The translations under genes and the position numbers were made by a program. A model generated the notes under the pieces. The model was given only the letters and a program-made list of their open reading frames with translations, did no database searches and was not told the origin of the DNA. A stretch of DNA of 23,812 nt from CAJXZP01 sp049606935 (GTDB taxonomy: Bacteria > Bacteroidota > Bacteroidia > Flavobacteriales_G > Salibacteraceae): positions 1-23,812 of the forward strand of contig JBMYWA010000035.1 of assembly GCA_049606935.1 (NCBI GenBank). The letters are read 5' to 3'. This document shows, one piece after another, positions 1-7,008 of this stretch. Numbering within the stretch: position 1 is the first letter of the stretch; the number at the start of each line of letters is the position of its first letter.

Positions 1-368
1 CCCTCCTCTGAAATACCGGTATCTGTAACCGAGAAAAACTCTTTTTGTCTCCATTCAGGAGTAGAATTAGCATCAATAAATAGTCGGGTAGGATCTGCAG
101 CAGTTAGTCGCGCTCCATACACTGATTTTTTACTTGCTCCACGGTCTAAACCTTCATATGAACTAAGTTTAAGTTGGCATGGAGAGTTGTAGCAGGAATG
201 GCAAGTAACGCATCTTTTATCAAGAATAGGCTTAATGTCGTTAAAGTAATCAATTGATGTTTCTTTTTTAGGAACAACTTCATTAATATTTCCAGTACTG
301 GAAATATTAATGAAACTAACTCCCATAAAAGAGATGGCTACCAAAACAAAAAACATAAATTTATTCAT
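1..368 (-). CDS. cti: Fatty acid cis/trans isomerase (Cti), N-terminal part, cut by window edge
   Basis: Cti converts cis-unsaturated membrane fatty acids to trans in place, stiffening the membrane under solvent or heat stress; known examples are periplasmic c-type haem proteins of Pseudomonas and Vibrio. About 122 codons are visible, starting at the ATG whose complement is at 366-368. Residues 1-20 form a signal peptide (MNKFMFFVLVAISFMGVSF). Then come DYFNDIKPILDKR and the haem-attachment motif C53-V-T-C56-H57, inside a cluster with further cysteines C59 and C64 (CHSCYNSPCQLKLSSYEGL). The segments LDRGASKKSVY and ADPTRLFIDANSTPEWRQ match the conserved N-terminal block of Cti as I remember it from Pseudomonas. 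The rest of the protein (the family is roughly 750 residues) lies left of the window. It follows xseB by 75 bases on the same strand and could be read from that operon or from its own promoter. The assignment rests on recalled motifs, not on an alignment. Confidence 0.85.
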   Translation of the reverse strand, partial: MNKFMFFVLVAISFMGVSFINISSTGNINEVVPKKETSIDYFNDIKPILDKRCVTCHSCYNSPCQLKLSSYEGLDRGASKKSVYGARLTAADPTRLFIDANSTPEWRQKEFFSVTDTGISEE

Positions 369-443
369 GTGTACTAGTTTAGTAAAAGGTAAACCTAAAA
401 CATTTTTTAATTAGTTTAAAAATAGTTGGTTATACATAATTGT

Positions 444-641
444 CTATTGCTCTAAATCCTTCATAACATCAGCAATGTCGTTCTCGGTTTTTAATAGTTT
501 CGATTTACAGATTTTGATTAATTCTGTTGCCCTTTTCATTTTAAGGGATAATTCATCAATAGAGATTTGATTCTCTTCAATTCCAGAAACAATTAATTCC
601 AATTCGTTCATTGCCTCTTCGTATTTTATTTCTTTACTCAT
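444..641 (-). CDS. xseB: Exodeoxyribonuclease VII small subunit
   Basis: XseB is the small helical subunit that assembles in several copies on XseA to make exonuclease VII, which degrades single-stranded DNA in both directions in the cytoplasm. The 65-residue length is typical. The sequence is almost all charged helix: YEEAMNELELIVSGIEENQ followed by SIDELSLKMKRATELIKICKSKL is the standard XseB pattern (a two-helix hairpin with the turn around residues 23-28). Its start overlaps the 3' end of xseA by 8 bases, so the two are probably translationally coupled, as in many bacteria. Confidence 0.93.
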   Translation of the reverse strand: MSKEIKYEEAMNELELIVSGIEENQISIDELSLKMKRATELIKICKSKLLKTENDIADVMKDLEQ

Positions 642-1947
642 TATTTATTTCTTTTATTTCACTTGCAATAATTCCATTTTGCAATTGAGTAGTTAAAACC
701 TCTCCTATTTTTAAGTTTCGGGTATCGGTCACAATTTTTCCATTTACCGAGGTAATACTAAAGCCTCTTTTTAAAACATTTTTGGGATCTAACATTTTTA
801 ATTTTGTCGTAAAAATATCAATGTCGTTAAAAGATTTTTGGAGTTGCTCTTTACATTTATAAGTAAGTTTATCTTTTATTTCTGAATCTATTTTATTTCG
901 TTCAAATTGAATTAATTCTTTGCTAGCGCCCCATATTCTATTCTGGACCTTGTTTAATAGAATCCTTTCACCTGAAATTGGTTTGGAAGAAAATGATTTT
1001 AAAAAATGAATATGGTTCAATAATTGTTGTTTCTGGGGTTTTATTTTTGAGTCTAATACGTTGGTTAGTAATTCAAAACTTTGGTTTAATTGCAATTCTA
1101 ATCTTCTATAAATTTCCACCAAACTATCTGCAACAGCAGTAGGAGTGATTTTATTGGTATGGCTTACCATTTCTACCACCGTTTCATTGGTAGAGTGGCC
1201 AATTCCTGTTATTACTGGAATTGGAAAAGAAGCCACTTTCGATGCCATTTGAAAATTGTTGTAGCAATTGAGGCCAACATCACCTCCACCACCACGAATA
1301 ATTAAAACGATATCAAAATGGGCAGAACGTTTTTCAATTAATTCTAATTGCTCTGTAATACTAGCAACCGCATTATCTCCTTGTAAAATTGCAGGAAACA
1401 ATTCCTGAAAATAATTAATATGAGAAGCTTTAGCCTTCATGGTTTCTAAAAAATCTTGATAGCCTTTACTAGAAATAACAGATACAATCGCAATTCTTTG
1501 CGGAAAATAGGGAAACAACACTTGTTTGTTCGCTTCAAACAGGTTTTGGTCTTTTAACTTTTTAATCGTTTGCTTTTTCTCTTTTGCTATCTCTCCAAGG
1601 GTAAAGGAAGGATCAATATCAACAATATTAAGAGAAATTCCATGGGTAGGAGAGTACTTAACCTGAATGAAAAACAAGATTTTCATGCCTTCTCTAAGCT
1701 CTTCTCCTGTTTCGCTCTTAAACTTATGTGCTAATCTTTGGTAGGTACTACTCCATATGGTAGATCTTATCTCGGCAACAATTTTTCCGTTAGCTTTTTC
1801 TACAAGTTCGGGGTAGCAATGTCCGCTTTTAGGATAAAAGTTCAGTTTTGATATTTCGGCAGAGACCCAATACGTTGAGTTGAACGTGCTTTTAATAAAT
1901 CGTTCAATGCTTTGAGATAACTGTAATAATGTATGCGATTTAGGCAT
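634..1947 (-). CDS. xseA: Exodeoxyribonuclease VII large subunit
   Basis: This is the catalytic subunit of exonuclease VII. Residues 1-115 are the OB-fold DNA-binding domain (YWVSAEISKLNFYPKSGHCYPEL). The nuclease domain begins near RIAIVSVISSKGYQDFLE (151-168) and holds IIRGGGGDVGLNCYNN (216-231), ITGIGHSTNETVVEM (246-260) and NKITPTAVADSLVE (265-278). A long helical region follows, and then the C-terminal DPKNVLKRGFSIT block. The 437 residues are close to the usual 400-460. Two motifs depart from the common form: most homologues have RGGGS followed by an acidic residue, and VTSPTGAA where this has VISSKGYQ. The ATG abuts the stop codon of the upstream thioesterase with no gap (TAAATG), and the 3' end overlaps xseB. 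Confidence 0.95.
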   Translation of the reverse strand: MPKSHTLLQLSQSIERFIKSTFNSTYWVSAEISKLNFYPKSGHCYPELVEKANGKIVAEIRSTIWSSTYQRLAHKFKSETGEELREGMKILFFIQVKYSPTHGISLNIVDIDPSFTLGEIAKEKKQTIKKLKDQNLFEANKQVLFPYFPQRIAIVSVISSKGYQDFLETMKAKASHINYFQELFPAILQGDNAVASITEQLELIEKRSAHFDIVLIIRGGGGDVGLNCYNNFQMASKVASFPIPVITGIGHSTNETVVEMVSHTNKITPTAVADSLVEIYRRLELQLNQSFELLTNVLDSKIKPQKQQLLNHIHFLKSFSSKPISGERILLNKVQNRIWGASKELIQFERNKIDSEIKDKLTYKCKEQLQKSFNDIDIFTTKLKMLDPKNVLKRGFSITSVNGKIVTDTRNLKIGEVLTTQLQNGIIASEIKEINNE

Positions 1948-2367
1948 TTACAGAGTAATTCCGTCTTCGAAATTTTCAATGGCAGTTTTCCAAATTGTTG
2001 GAACTTCAATGCTTTTGTTTTCTCTATGATTATAGCATACCAAAATGTTCACACCACTAGCAATTTCAAATTGTTCACCATTGGCTGTCATAAAGATTTT
2101 AAAGTGAAACTCCATGCTTTTGGTGCCAATATCTACACATTCCATAAAACATTGGGCCTTTTCCTTAAGTAAAAGAGGGCGTAAATAATTGATTTCTGTA
2201 CGAGCAAGTAACACTCCCCATTGATCCCAGTCTTGACGGTCGCCAATTACATCATCAAAATATCTTATTCTGGCTTGTTCTACATAAGTTAAATAAACCA
2301 CATTATTGACATGACCCAAACTGTCTAAGTCTCTAAATCTAATGTCTATATCGGAAGAGAATTTCAT
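1948..2367 (-). CDS. Acyl-CoA thioesterase of the 4HBT/YbgC hotdog family
   Basis: A 139-residue single hotdog-fold protein, likely a cytoplasmic hydrolase of a short-chain or aromatic acyl-CoA; the substrate cannot be read from the sequence. The N-terminus IDIRFRDLDSLGHVNNVVYL (7-26) is the family signature, with Asp13 or Asp15 as the probable catalytic acid and HVNN starting the central helix. ARTEINYLRPLLLKEKAQ is the expected following strand region. It starts 6 bases after the CapD-like gene and ends directly against the xseA start, so it is embedded in an operon. Thioesterases of this family are often placed beside unrelated housekeeping genes in Bacteroidota, so the neighbours say little about the substrate. 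Confidence 0.88.
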   Translation of the reverse strand: MKFSSDIDIRFRDLDSLGHVNNVVYLTYVEQARIRYFDDVIGDRQDWDQWGVLLARTEINYLRPLLLKEKAQCFMECVDIGTKSMEFHFKIFMTANGEQFEIASGVNILVCYNHRENKSIEVPTIWKTAIENFEDGITL

Positions 2368-2373
2368 AAAAAA

Positions 2374-4248
2374 CTATTTATCTAGTTTGGAATAGATGGA
2401 GTTTTTGCTCTTGTACTCAGGTACTATAGCTTTCATTTTACCTACAATCTCCATGTTATCTTGACCATCATAAGTGGCAATTAAAGATTGTATATTAATA
2501 GATATTTCTTCAAAATCGGTTTCTCTAACCTTTGCCACCATAATTTGCGAATGATGCGTTTTAAGGGTGTTTTCTTCGTTAGCTAGCAACTCTTCATAGA
2601 GCTTTTCGCCTGGTCTTAAACCACTAAATTTAATTTGAATATCCTTACCAACCGTAAGCCCCGAAAGCTTAATCATCTTTTCGGCTAATGAAACAATTTT
2701 AACCGATTCTCCCATATCGAAAATGTAAATTTCGCCTCCTTTACCCATCATTCCAGCTTCTAGAACTAATTGACAAGCTTCAGGAATGGTCATGAAAAAA
2801 CGGGTAATATCTGGGTGTGTAACGGTAATAGGTCCGCCTTCTTCAATTTGACGCTTAAAAATTGGAATAACTGAACCATTTGACCCTAATACGTTTCCAA
2901 ACCTAGTTGTGATAAATTTTGTTTTACTGACTTTGTTTTTAGATTGGGTATAAATCTCAGCAATACGCTTAGTAGCGCCCATTACATTGGTTGGGTTTAC
3001 GGCTTTATCGGTCGAAATCATTACAAATTTTTCTACTCCAAATTCTTCCGATAAATCAGCTATATTTTTTGAGCCTTGAACATTAGCACGAATGGCTTCT
3101 GATGGATTGTCTTCCATCATAGGAACGTGTTTATAAGCCGCTGCATGGTAAACAAAGCTGGGTTTGAACTCATTAAACAGATTCCTCATTCTGGTTTCAT
3201 CACGGATATCACCAATAACAATTTCCATCATGTTTTCCCCGTATTGATTCCTCATTCTTAATTCTAAATCATACAGCGGAGTTTCCGCTTGATCTAGCAT
3301 TACGATCTTCTCAGGATAGTATTTCGCAATTTGATCGACTAACCCAGAGCCAATAGAGCCAGCAGCTCCTGTAACTAATACGGTTTTCCCCGCAATTTGA
3401 TTTTTTATTTTATCTTGATTTAACTGAATGGGCTTTCTTCCTAGTAATTCTTCAATCCTTACCGGTTTAATTTGTTTTACACTTAATTCTCCATTAATCC
3501 AATCCGTTACTGGAGGTATAATTTTAACTTCAATATTATGAAAAAGACACTTTTCAATAATCTCTTTTTTCTTGTCCTTATCTATTTTTTGTACGGCAAT
3601 AATTAGAGATTTTGGTTTACGTTCAATCAGAATTTTTTCTAAATCATCGTCTCCAGAAATCTTAGTACCTTCTAAAATCTTCCCAATTTTACTTGGATTA
3701 GAATCAATAAAAGATATGACACTAAATTTTGTTTCGGTTACTCTATCTAAAGCCTGTTTTGTTGTAAGCCCGTTATGTCCTGCTCCATAAATTACAACAT
3801 CTCTTTTTTCGGTAGAAGTAGAAGTTATTTCTTGAAAAATGATTCTAATAATGGCCCTAAAGGAAGCAATTAAAAAGAAGGTTAAAACGTATTCAATAAT
3901 AATAACCGAAAAAGGCAAAATGTTTTTACCAATAACAAAAAATGAAATCAAATTTAATGAAAGTACAATGGCTGTACCGGCAGAAGTAGCCAAGTACAAA
4001 CGCTGTAAATCTTGAATACTAGTATGCCTAATTACTCCACTATAAGTTTTAAATAAGAAGGCTATCAGAATTCTGACTAGTACAATAGAAATAAACCCGT
4101 TGAATAGACTAGAAATCTCGCCATTAGGAATTTCAAAATTAAAACGCAGAAAAAATGCTAGAATAATTGAAAACGCTATAATAGATAAATCGATGGTGAA
4201 GATTATCCACTTCGGAGCGTTTGATTCAAAGTTTAAATATGTTTTCAA
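2374..4248 (-). CDS. Membrane-bound nucleotide-sugar dehydratase/epimerase, CapD/WbpM/PglF family
   Basis: Likely a UDP-GlcNAc 4,6-dehydratase-type enzyme that makes a precursor for surface polysaccharide, O-antigen or protein glycans at the cytoplasmic face of the inner membrane. Residues about 12-135 contain four membrane segments. A first Rossmann domain carries VVIYGAGHNG (151-160). The second, catalytic, domain begins at VLVTGAAGSIGSGL (290-303), followed by HAAAYKHVPMMEDNP (368-382) and ISTDKAVNPTNVMGATKR (411-428). The short-chain dehydrogenase Tyr is replaced by Met (M423), with Thr413-Asp414-Lys415 present; this is the PglF/FlaA1/WbpM active-site pattern. LRPGEKLYEELL lies near the end. 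The 624 residues suit the long WbpM class. No other glycan genes are next to it, unlike typical capsule loci. Exact product stereochemistry (dehydratase with or without C5 epimerisation) is not decided here. Confidence 0.92.
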   Translation of the reverse strand: MKTYLNFESNAPKWIIFTIDLSIIAFSIILAFFLRFNFEIPNGEISSLFNGFISIVLVRILIAFLFKTYSGVIRHTSIQDLQRLYLATSAGTAIVLSLNLISFFVIGKNILPFSVIIIEYVLTFFLIASFRAIIRIIFQEITSTSTEKRDVVIYGAGHNGLTTKQALDRVTETKFSVISFIDSNPSKIGKILEGTKISGDDDLEKILIERKPKSLIIAVQKIDKDKKKEIIEKCLFHNIEVKIIPPVTDWINGELSVKQIKPVRIEELLGRKPIQLNQDKIKNQIAGKTVLVTGAAGSIGSGLVDQIAKYYPEKIVMLDQAETPLYDLELRMRNQYGENMMEIVIGDIRDETRMRNLFNEFKPSFVYHAAAYKHVPMMEDNPSEAIRANVQGSKNIADLSEEFGVEKFVMISTDKAVNPTNVMGATKRIAEIYTQSKNKVSKTKFITTRFGNVLGSNGSVIPIFKRQIEEGGPITVTHPDITRFFMTIPEACQLVLEAGMMGKGGEIYIFDMGESVKIVSLAEKMIKLSGLTVGKDIQIKFSGLRPGEKLYEELLANEENTLKTHHSQIMVAKVRETDFEEISINIQSLIATYDGQDNMEIVGKMKAIVPEYKSKNSIYSKLDK

Positions 4249-4277
4249 GCTTGAATATTAGTTTGTTGTTCGGAGTT

Positions 4278-4285
4278 CAAAGATA
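4278..4285 (-). promoter_or_regulatory. Candidate -7 box for the capD-like/thioesterase/xseAB operon
   Basis: The minus strand reads TATCTTTG, an exact match to the Bacteroidota -7 consensus TAnnTTTG, placed 30 bases ahead of the capD-like ATG (leader of about 20-25 bases). I see no convincing TTTG -33 element at the right distance, so this is a half-supported promoter. Confidence 0.45.
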
Positions 4286-4384
4286 TTATGATTTGTGATT
4301 TATGAGTTGATTATTGAATTTTCTTGCTAAAAAGGTGGTTGAAATAATGACTTAGATTGTTTATTTGTGGAAACTTCAATTTTT

Positions 4385-5302
4385 ATGTCGGCAAAAGGAT
4401 CAAAACTTTCAATTTACGGAGCCATATTGGCTAACCTAGCTATTGCTATTTCTAAATTTTTCGCAGCCAGCTATACGGGTAGTTCTGCCATGGTTTCTGA
4501 AGGAATTCATTCATTGGTAGATACTTCAAATGGACTCTTGCTTCTACTTGGAATTAAAAGAAGCGAACGTCCGGCCGATAAATCTCATCCATTTGGTTAT
4601 GGCATGGAAATTTATTTTTGGTCGTTTGTGGTAGCTATTCTAATTTTTGCATTAGGAGGAGGAATTGCTATTTATGAAGGGATTCATCATATTATTGAAC
4701 CGGTAGAAGTGGCCAATGTAAATGTGAATTACCTTGTTTTGAGTTTGGCTATTTTATTTGAAGGGACTTCGCTATTTGTAGCCTTAAGAGAGTTTAAGAA
4801 AAGTAATGGGAAATTTGGTTTAATAAAATCCATGAAGAAAAGTAAGGATTCATCTACGTTTACCATAATTATTGAAGAAATTGGTGCCATCGCAGGTTTG
4901 GTGATTGCATTAATAGGAGTAGCGATAGGAGATATTTGGGGTATACCAATGGCGGATGGTGTGGCCTCGGTAATTATTGGTTTGATTCTTACTGGAATGG
5001 CCATTTTCTTGGTTATAGAAACCAAGGCTCTTTTAATTGGGGAATCTATGAATGAAGAATCATTAGAAACCTTAAACGCAATTTTGGCTAAAAGTTCAAA
5101 GATCGAAGAAGTAGGGCAGGTTAGAACCGTTCACTTTGGCCCTACTGGAGTTATGGTTGGTGCAGATGTACATTTTTTCAATCAATTTTCAATTGAAAAC
5201 ATTGAAGATGAAATTGTGGCCATTGAGGAAGATATTAAAGCCCAACTGCCAGAAGTAAAACATGTTTTTATTGAGGTTAAAGAAATAATAACAGCAGATT
5301 AG
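4385..5302 (+). CDS. Cation diffusion facilitator (CDF/SLC30) transporter, ZnT9-like
   Basis: An inner-membrane metal/proton antiporter, probably exporting Zn2+ or another divalent metal. With the ATG at 4385 it has 305 residues; an in-frame GTG at 4367 would add six residues, but the first conserved block (SKLSIYGAILANLAIAISKF) starts right after the ATG. Six membrane segments are followed by a cytoplasmic ferredoxin-like domain (about 222-300: RTVHFGPTGVMVGADVHFF). In TM2 the metal site reads SEGIHSLVDTSN (His42, Asp46, with Glu39 nearby). The TM5 position, often HxxxD, is instead IIIEEIGAIAG (Glu164-Glu165). PADKSHPFGYG is the conserved TM2-TM3 loop. This pattern fits the SLC30A9/ZnT9-like branch better than the FieF/ZitB branch, so metal specificity is open. 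The stop lies 2 bases before aat, implying co-transcription. Confidence 0.9.
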   Translation: MSAKGSKLSIYGAILANLAIAISKFFAASYTGSSAMVSEGIHSLVDTSNGLLLLLGIKRSERPADKSHPFGYGMEIYFWSFVVAILIFALGGGIAIYEGIHHIIEPVEVANVNVNYLVLSLAILFEGTSLFVALREFKKSNGKFGLIKSMKKSKDSSTFTIIIEEIGAIAGLVIALIGVAIGDIWGIPMADGVASVIIGLILTGMAIFLVIETKALLIGESMNEESLETLNAILAKSSKIEEVGQVRTVHFGPTGVMVGADVHFFNQFSIENIEDEIVAIEEDIKAQLPEVKHVFIEVKEIITAD

Positions 5303-5304
5303 GA

Positions 5305-5988
5305 ATGACCATACTTACCGATGAAATTGTTTTTCCATTAAGTAAATGGGCCAGCCCAGAAGGAATTGTTGCCATTGGAGGAGATTTAAGTACTGAAAGG
5401 ATTCTAAAAGCCTATTCGTTAGGAATATTTCCTTGGTATAACCAAGGTTCAGAAATTTTATGGTGGAGCCCTGATCCGCGATTTGTATTGTTTACAAAAG
5501 ATCTGAAAATTTCAAAATCAATGAAACAAGTGTTTAAATCGAATAAGTTTACGGTAACATACGACACGTGTTTTGAAAAGGTATTGTTCCATTGTAAAAA
5601 TGGTAAACGTAAAGGGCAAGAAGGAACTTGGATTACCAATGAGATGGAAGAAGCCTACAATCAATTGCATAAAATGGGGTATGCTCATTCTGTGGAGGTT
5701 TGGGAAAATGAAGTTTTAGTAGGAGGTCTATATGGAATTTGCTTAGGTAAACAATTCTATGGTGAGTCTATGTTTACAAAGGTTTCAAACGCGTCTAAAT
5801 TTGGATTCATTTGTTTGGTAAAATCGTTAATCCAGAAAGGATTTACAATGATAGATTGCCAAGATTATACCGCTCATTTAGAATCATTAGGGGCCATAGA
5901 AATTTCTCGAAAAAAATTTGAAAATCATATTCAAAAAGAAATTGTAAAGGAAGGGGAAGTTGGTCCTTGGACGAATTGGTTCAAATAA
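5305..5988 (+). CDS. aat: Leucyl/phenylalanyl-tRNA--protein transferase
   Basis: Aat moves Leu or Phe from charged tRNA to the N-terminus of proteins beginning with Lys or Arg, marking them for ClpS/ClpAP degradation (bacterial N-degron pathway, cytoplasm). The 227 residues match the family. Diagnostic blocks in order are: FPLSKWASPEGIVAIGGDLS (10-29); LKAYSLGIFPWYN (34-46); ILWWSPDPRFVL (51-62); GTWITNEMEEAYNQLHKMGY; then HSVEVWENEVLVGGLYGICL, FYGESMF, KFGFICLV and MIDCQDYTAHLESLGA. All are expected in Aat. The ATG is only 2 bases after the CDF stop, so the pair is probably one transcript ending at the hairpin just downstream. Confidence 0.96.
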   Translation: MTILTDEIVFPLSKWASPEGIVAIGGDLSTERILKAYSLGIFPWYNQGSEILWWSPDPRFVLFTKDLKISKSMKQVFKSNKFTVTYDTCFEKVLFHCKNGKRKGQEGTWITNEMEEAYNQLHKMGYAHSVEVWENEVLVGGLYGICLGKQFYGESMFTKVSNASKFGFICLVKSLIQKGFTMIDCQDYTAHLESLGAIEISRKKFENHIQKEIVKEGEVGPWTNWFK

Positions 5989-5989
5989 A

Positions 5990-6017
5990 AAAGCCTCCAT
6001 TTCTCAATGGAGGCTTT
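5990..6017. terminator. Two-way intrinsic terminator between aat and the mscS-type gene
   Basis: A perfect 12-bp stem (5990-6001 with 6006-6017, core GCCTCCATT/AATGGAGGC) closes a 4-base TCTC loop. It has an A-run on its left and T-rich sequence on its right (including a run of seven T just before the mscS stop), so it can end transcription of both convergent genes. Confidence 0.88.
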
Positions 6018-6034
6018 CAATTCAATAGTTTTTT

Positions 6035-6847
6035 TTATGCTTGTTGCATATGAACCACTCTTTGCGGGAATGGAATTTCAATTTTAGCCGCATCAAGGTT
6101 GGTTTTAACATTTTCAAGGTTATCAAAGAAAACTGGCCAGTACTCGCCTGGATTACACCAAAATCTAACCGATAAGTTAATAGAACTATCTCCTAATTCG
6201 GCTACCAATACTTCAATAGCTTCATTTTGCATTACTCGTGTATCTTGCTTAATTCCTGCTAAAATCACTTCTCTTGCTTGTTTAATATCGGCATCATAGG
6301 CAATTCCCACGGCAATTCTTACTTGTACCTTATCTGCATTGGAGTAATTGGTTAAACTACCACTACCTACTGCACTGTTAGGTATAATAATTAATCTGTT
6401 TTCTGGTGATCTTAATGCGGTTACAAAAATCCCAATTTCTTCTGCCGTACCCATGTGACCTGCAACATCAACAAAATCACCTACCTTGAACGGTCTAAAA
6501 ATTAATAACATTACTCCGCTAGCAAAGTTAGATAGTGTGCCTTGCAATGCTAAACCAATGGCTAAACCAGCTGCACCAAAAATTGCCATAAATGACATGG
6601 TGTCAATACCAACTTGATCAGCAACCAAAATAAAAAGTGCAAATTTCAGGGTCCAAGAAATAAGGTTTTGTATAAATGGCCTTAGCGTATCATCCATACC
6701 CCTTGAAGCCATCATTTTATCAGTACTTTTACTTATCGCCTTAATTATCTTTAGCCCAACCCATAAAATTACAAGAGCAATTAAAAATTTTGGAGCATAA
6801 TTAATAACGTAATCTGTTCCTTGATCAATGTAAGATTGAAAATCCAT
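6035..6847 (-). CDS. mscS: Small-conductance mechanosensitive channel, MscS family
   Basis: MscS channels open under membrane tension to release solutes during hypo-osmotic shock. With the ATG complementary to 6845-6847 the protein has 270 residues (E. coli MscS has 286). An in-frame start 25 codons upstream exists, but that extension is not family-like and lies over the AT-rich leader. TM1 lies around 18-38 and TM2 around 60-80. The pore helix TM3 is around 86-121: FGAAGLAIGLALQGTLSNFA then GVMLLIFRPFKVGDFVDVAG, very close to the E. coli pattern with its Gly/Ala packing repeat. The beta domain contains EEIGIFVTALRSPENRLIIIPN. The C-terminal cytoplasmic cage ends with IEIPFPQRVVHMQQA. It is a single gene converging on aat. 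Confidence 0.95.
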   Translation of the reverse strand: MDFQSYIDQGTDYVINYAPKFLIALVILWVGLKIIKAISKSTDKMMASRGMDDTLRPFIQNLISWTLKFALFILVADQVGIDTMSFMAIFGAAGLAIGLALQGTLSNFASGVMLLIFRPFKVGDFVDVAGHMGTAEEIGIFVTALRSPENRLIIIPNSAVGSGSLTNYSNADKVQVRIAVGIAYDADIKQAREVILAGIKQDTRVMQNEAIEVLVAELGDSSINLSVRFWCNPGEYWPVFFDNLENVKTNLDAAKIEIPFPQRVVHMQQA

Positions 6848-6887
6848 ATGTTTAGTTTTAGTTTGAATGAAAAAATATCCGCAAATA

Positions 6888-6904
6888 TTGTTAAATTTTA
6901 ACAA
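6888..6904. repeat. 17-base palindrome upstream of the mscS-type gene
   Basis: TTGTTAAATTTTAACAA is a perfect inverted repeat with 8-base arms around one central T, 41 bases before the mscS ATG, in the probable promoter region. It could be an operator for a dimeric regulator, or chance symmetry in AT-rich sequence. Confidence 0.4.
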
Positions 6905-6958
6905 ACCGGATGGGCAGTTCAATTTTTTAGTGATTAAACCCCCAAAATGGAGGATGGT

Positions 6959-6988
6959 TTTGTTTATAGCTCGGAAAGGTTACTTTTA
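6959..6988 (+). promoter_or_regulatory. Candidate promoter for the acyl-CoA synthetase unit
   Basis: TTTG at 6959-6962 and TACTTTTA at 6981-6988 are separated by 18 bases. This matches the Bacteroidota -33 TTTG and -7 TAnnTTTG arrangement with one mismatch in the -7 box. The ATG follows 20 bases later, giving a short leader. Confidence 0.45.
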
Positions 6989-7008
6989 TTGCTGAATTAA
7001 TTTACATC

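Noticed and set aside
1933..2172. 79-codon plus-strand frame over the thioesterase gene
   Set aside because: Antisense to a gene with strong family motifs; no start context or protein-like features.
4367..4384. GTG start giving the CDF transporter six more residues
   Set aside because: The first conserved block begins right after the ATG at 4385, and ATG starts dominate here.
6848..6922. 25-codon N-terminal extension of the mscS frame
   Set aside because: The extension covers the AT-rich leader with the palindrome, has no membrane or signal character, and family members begin near MDFQSYI.
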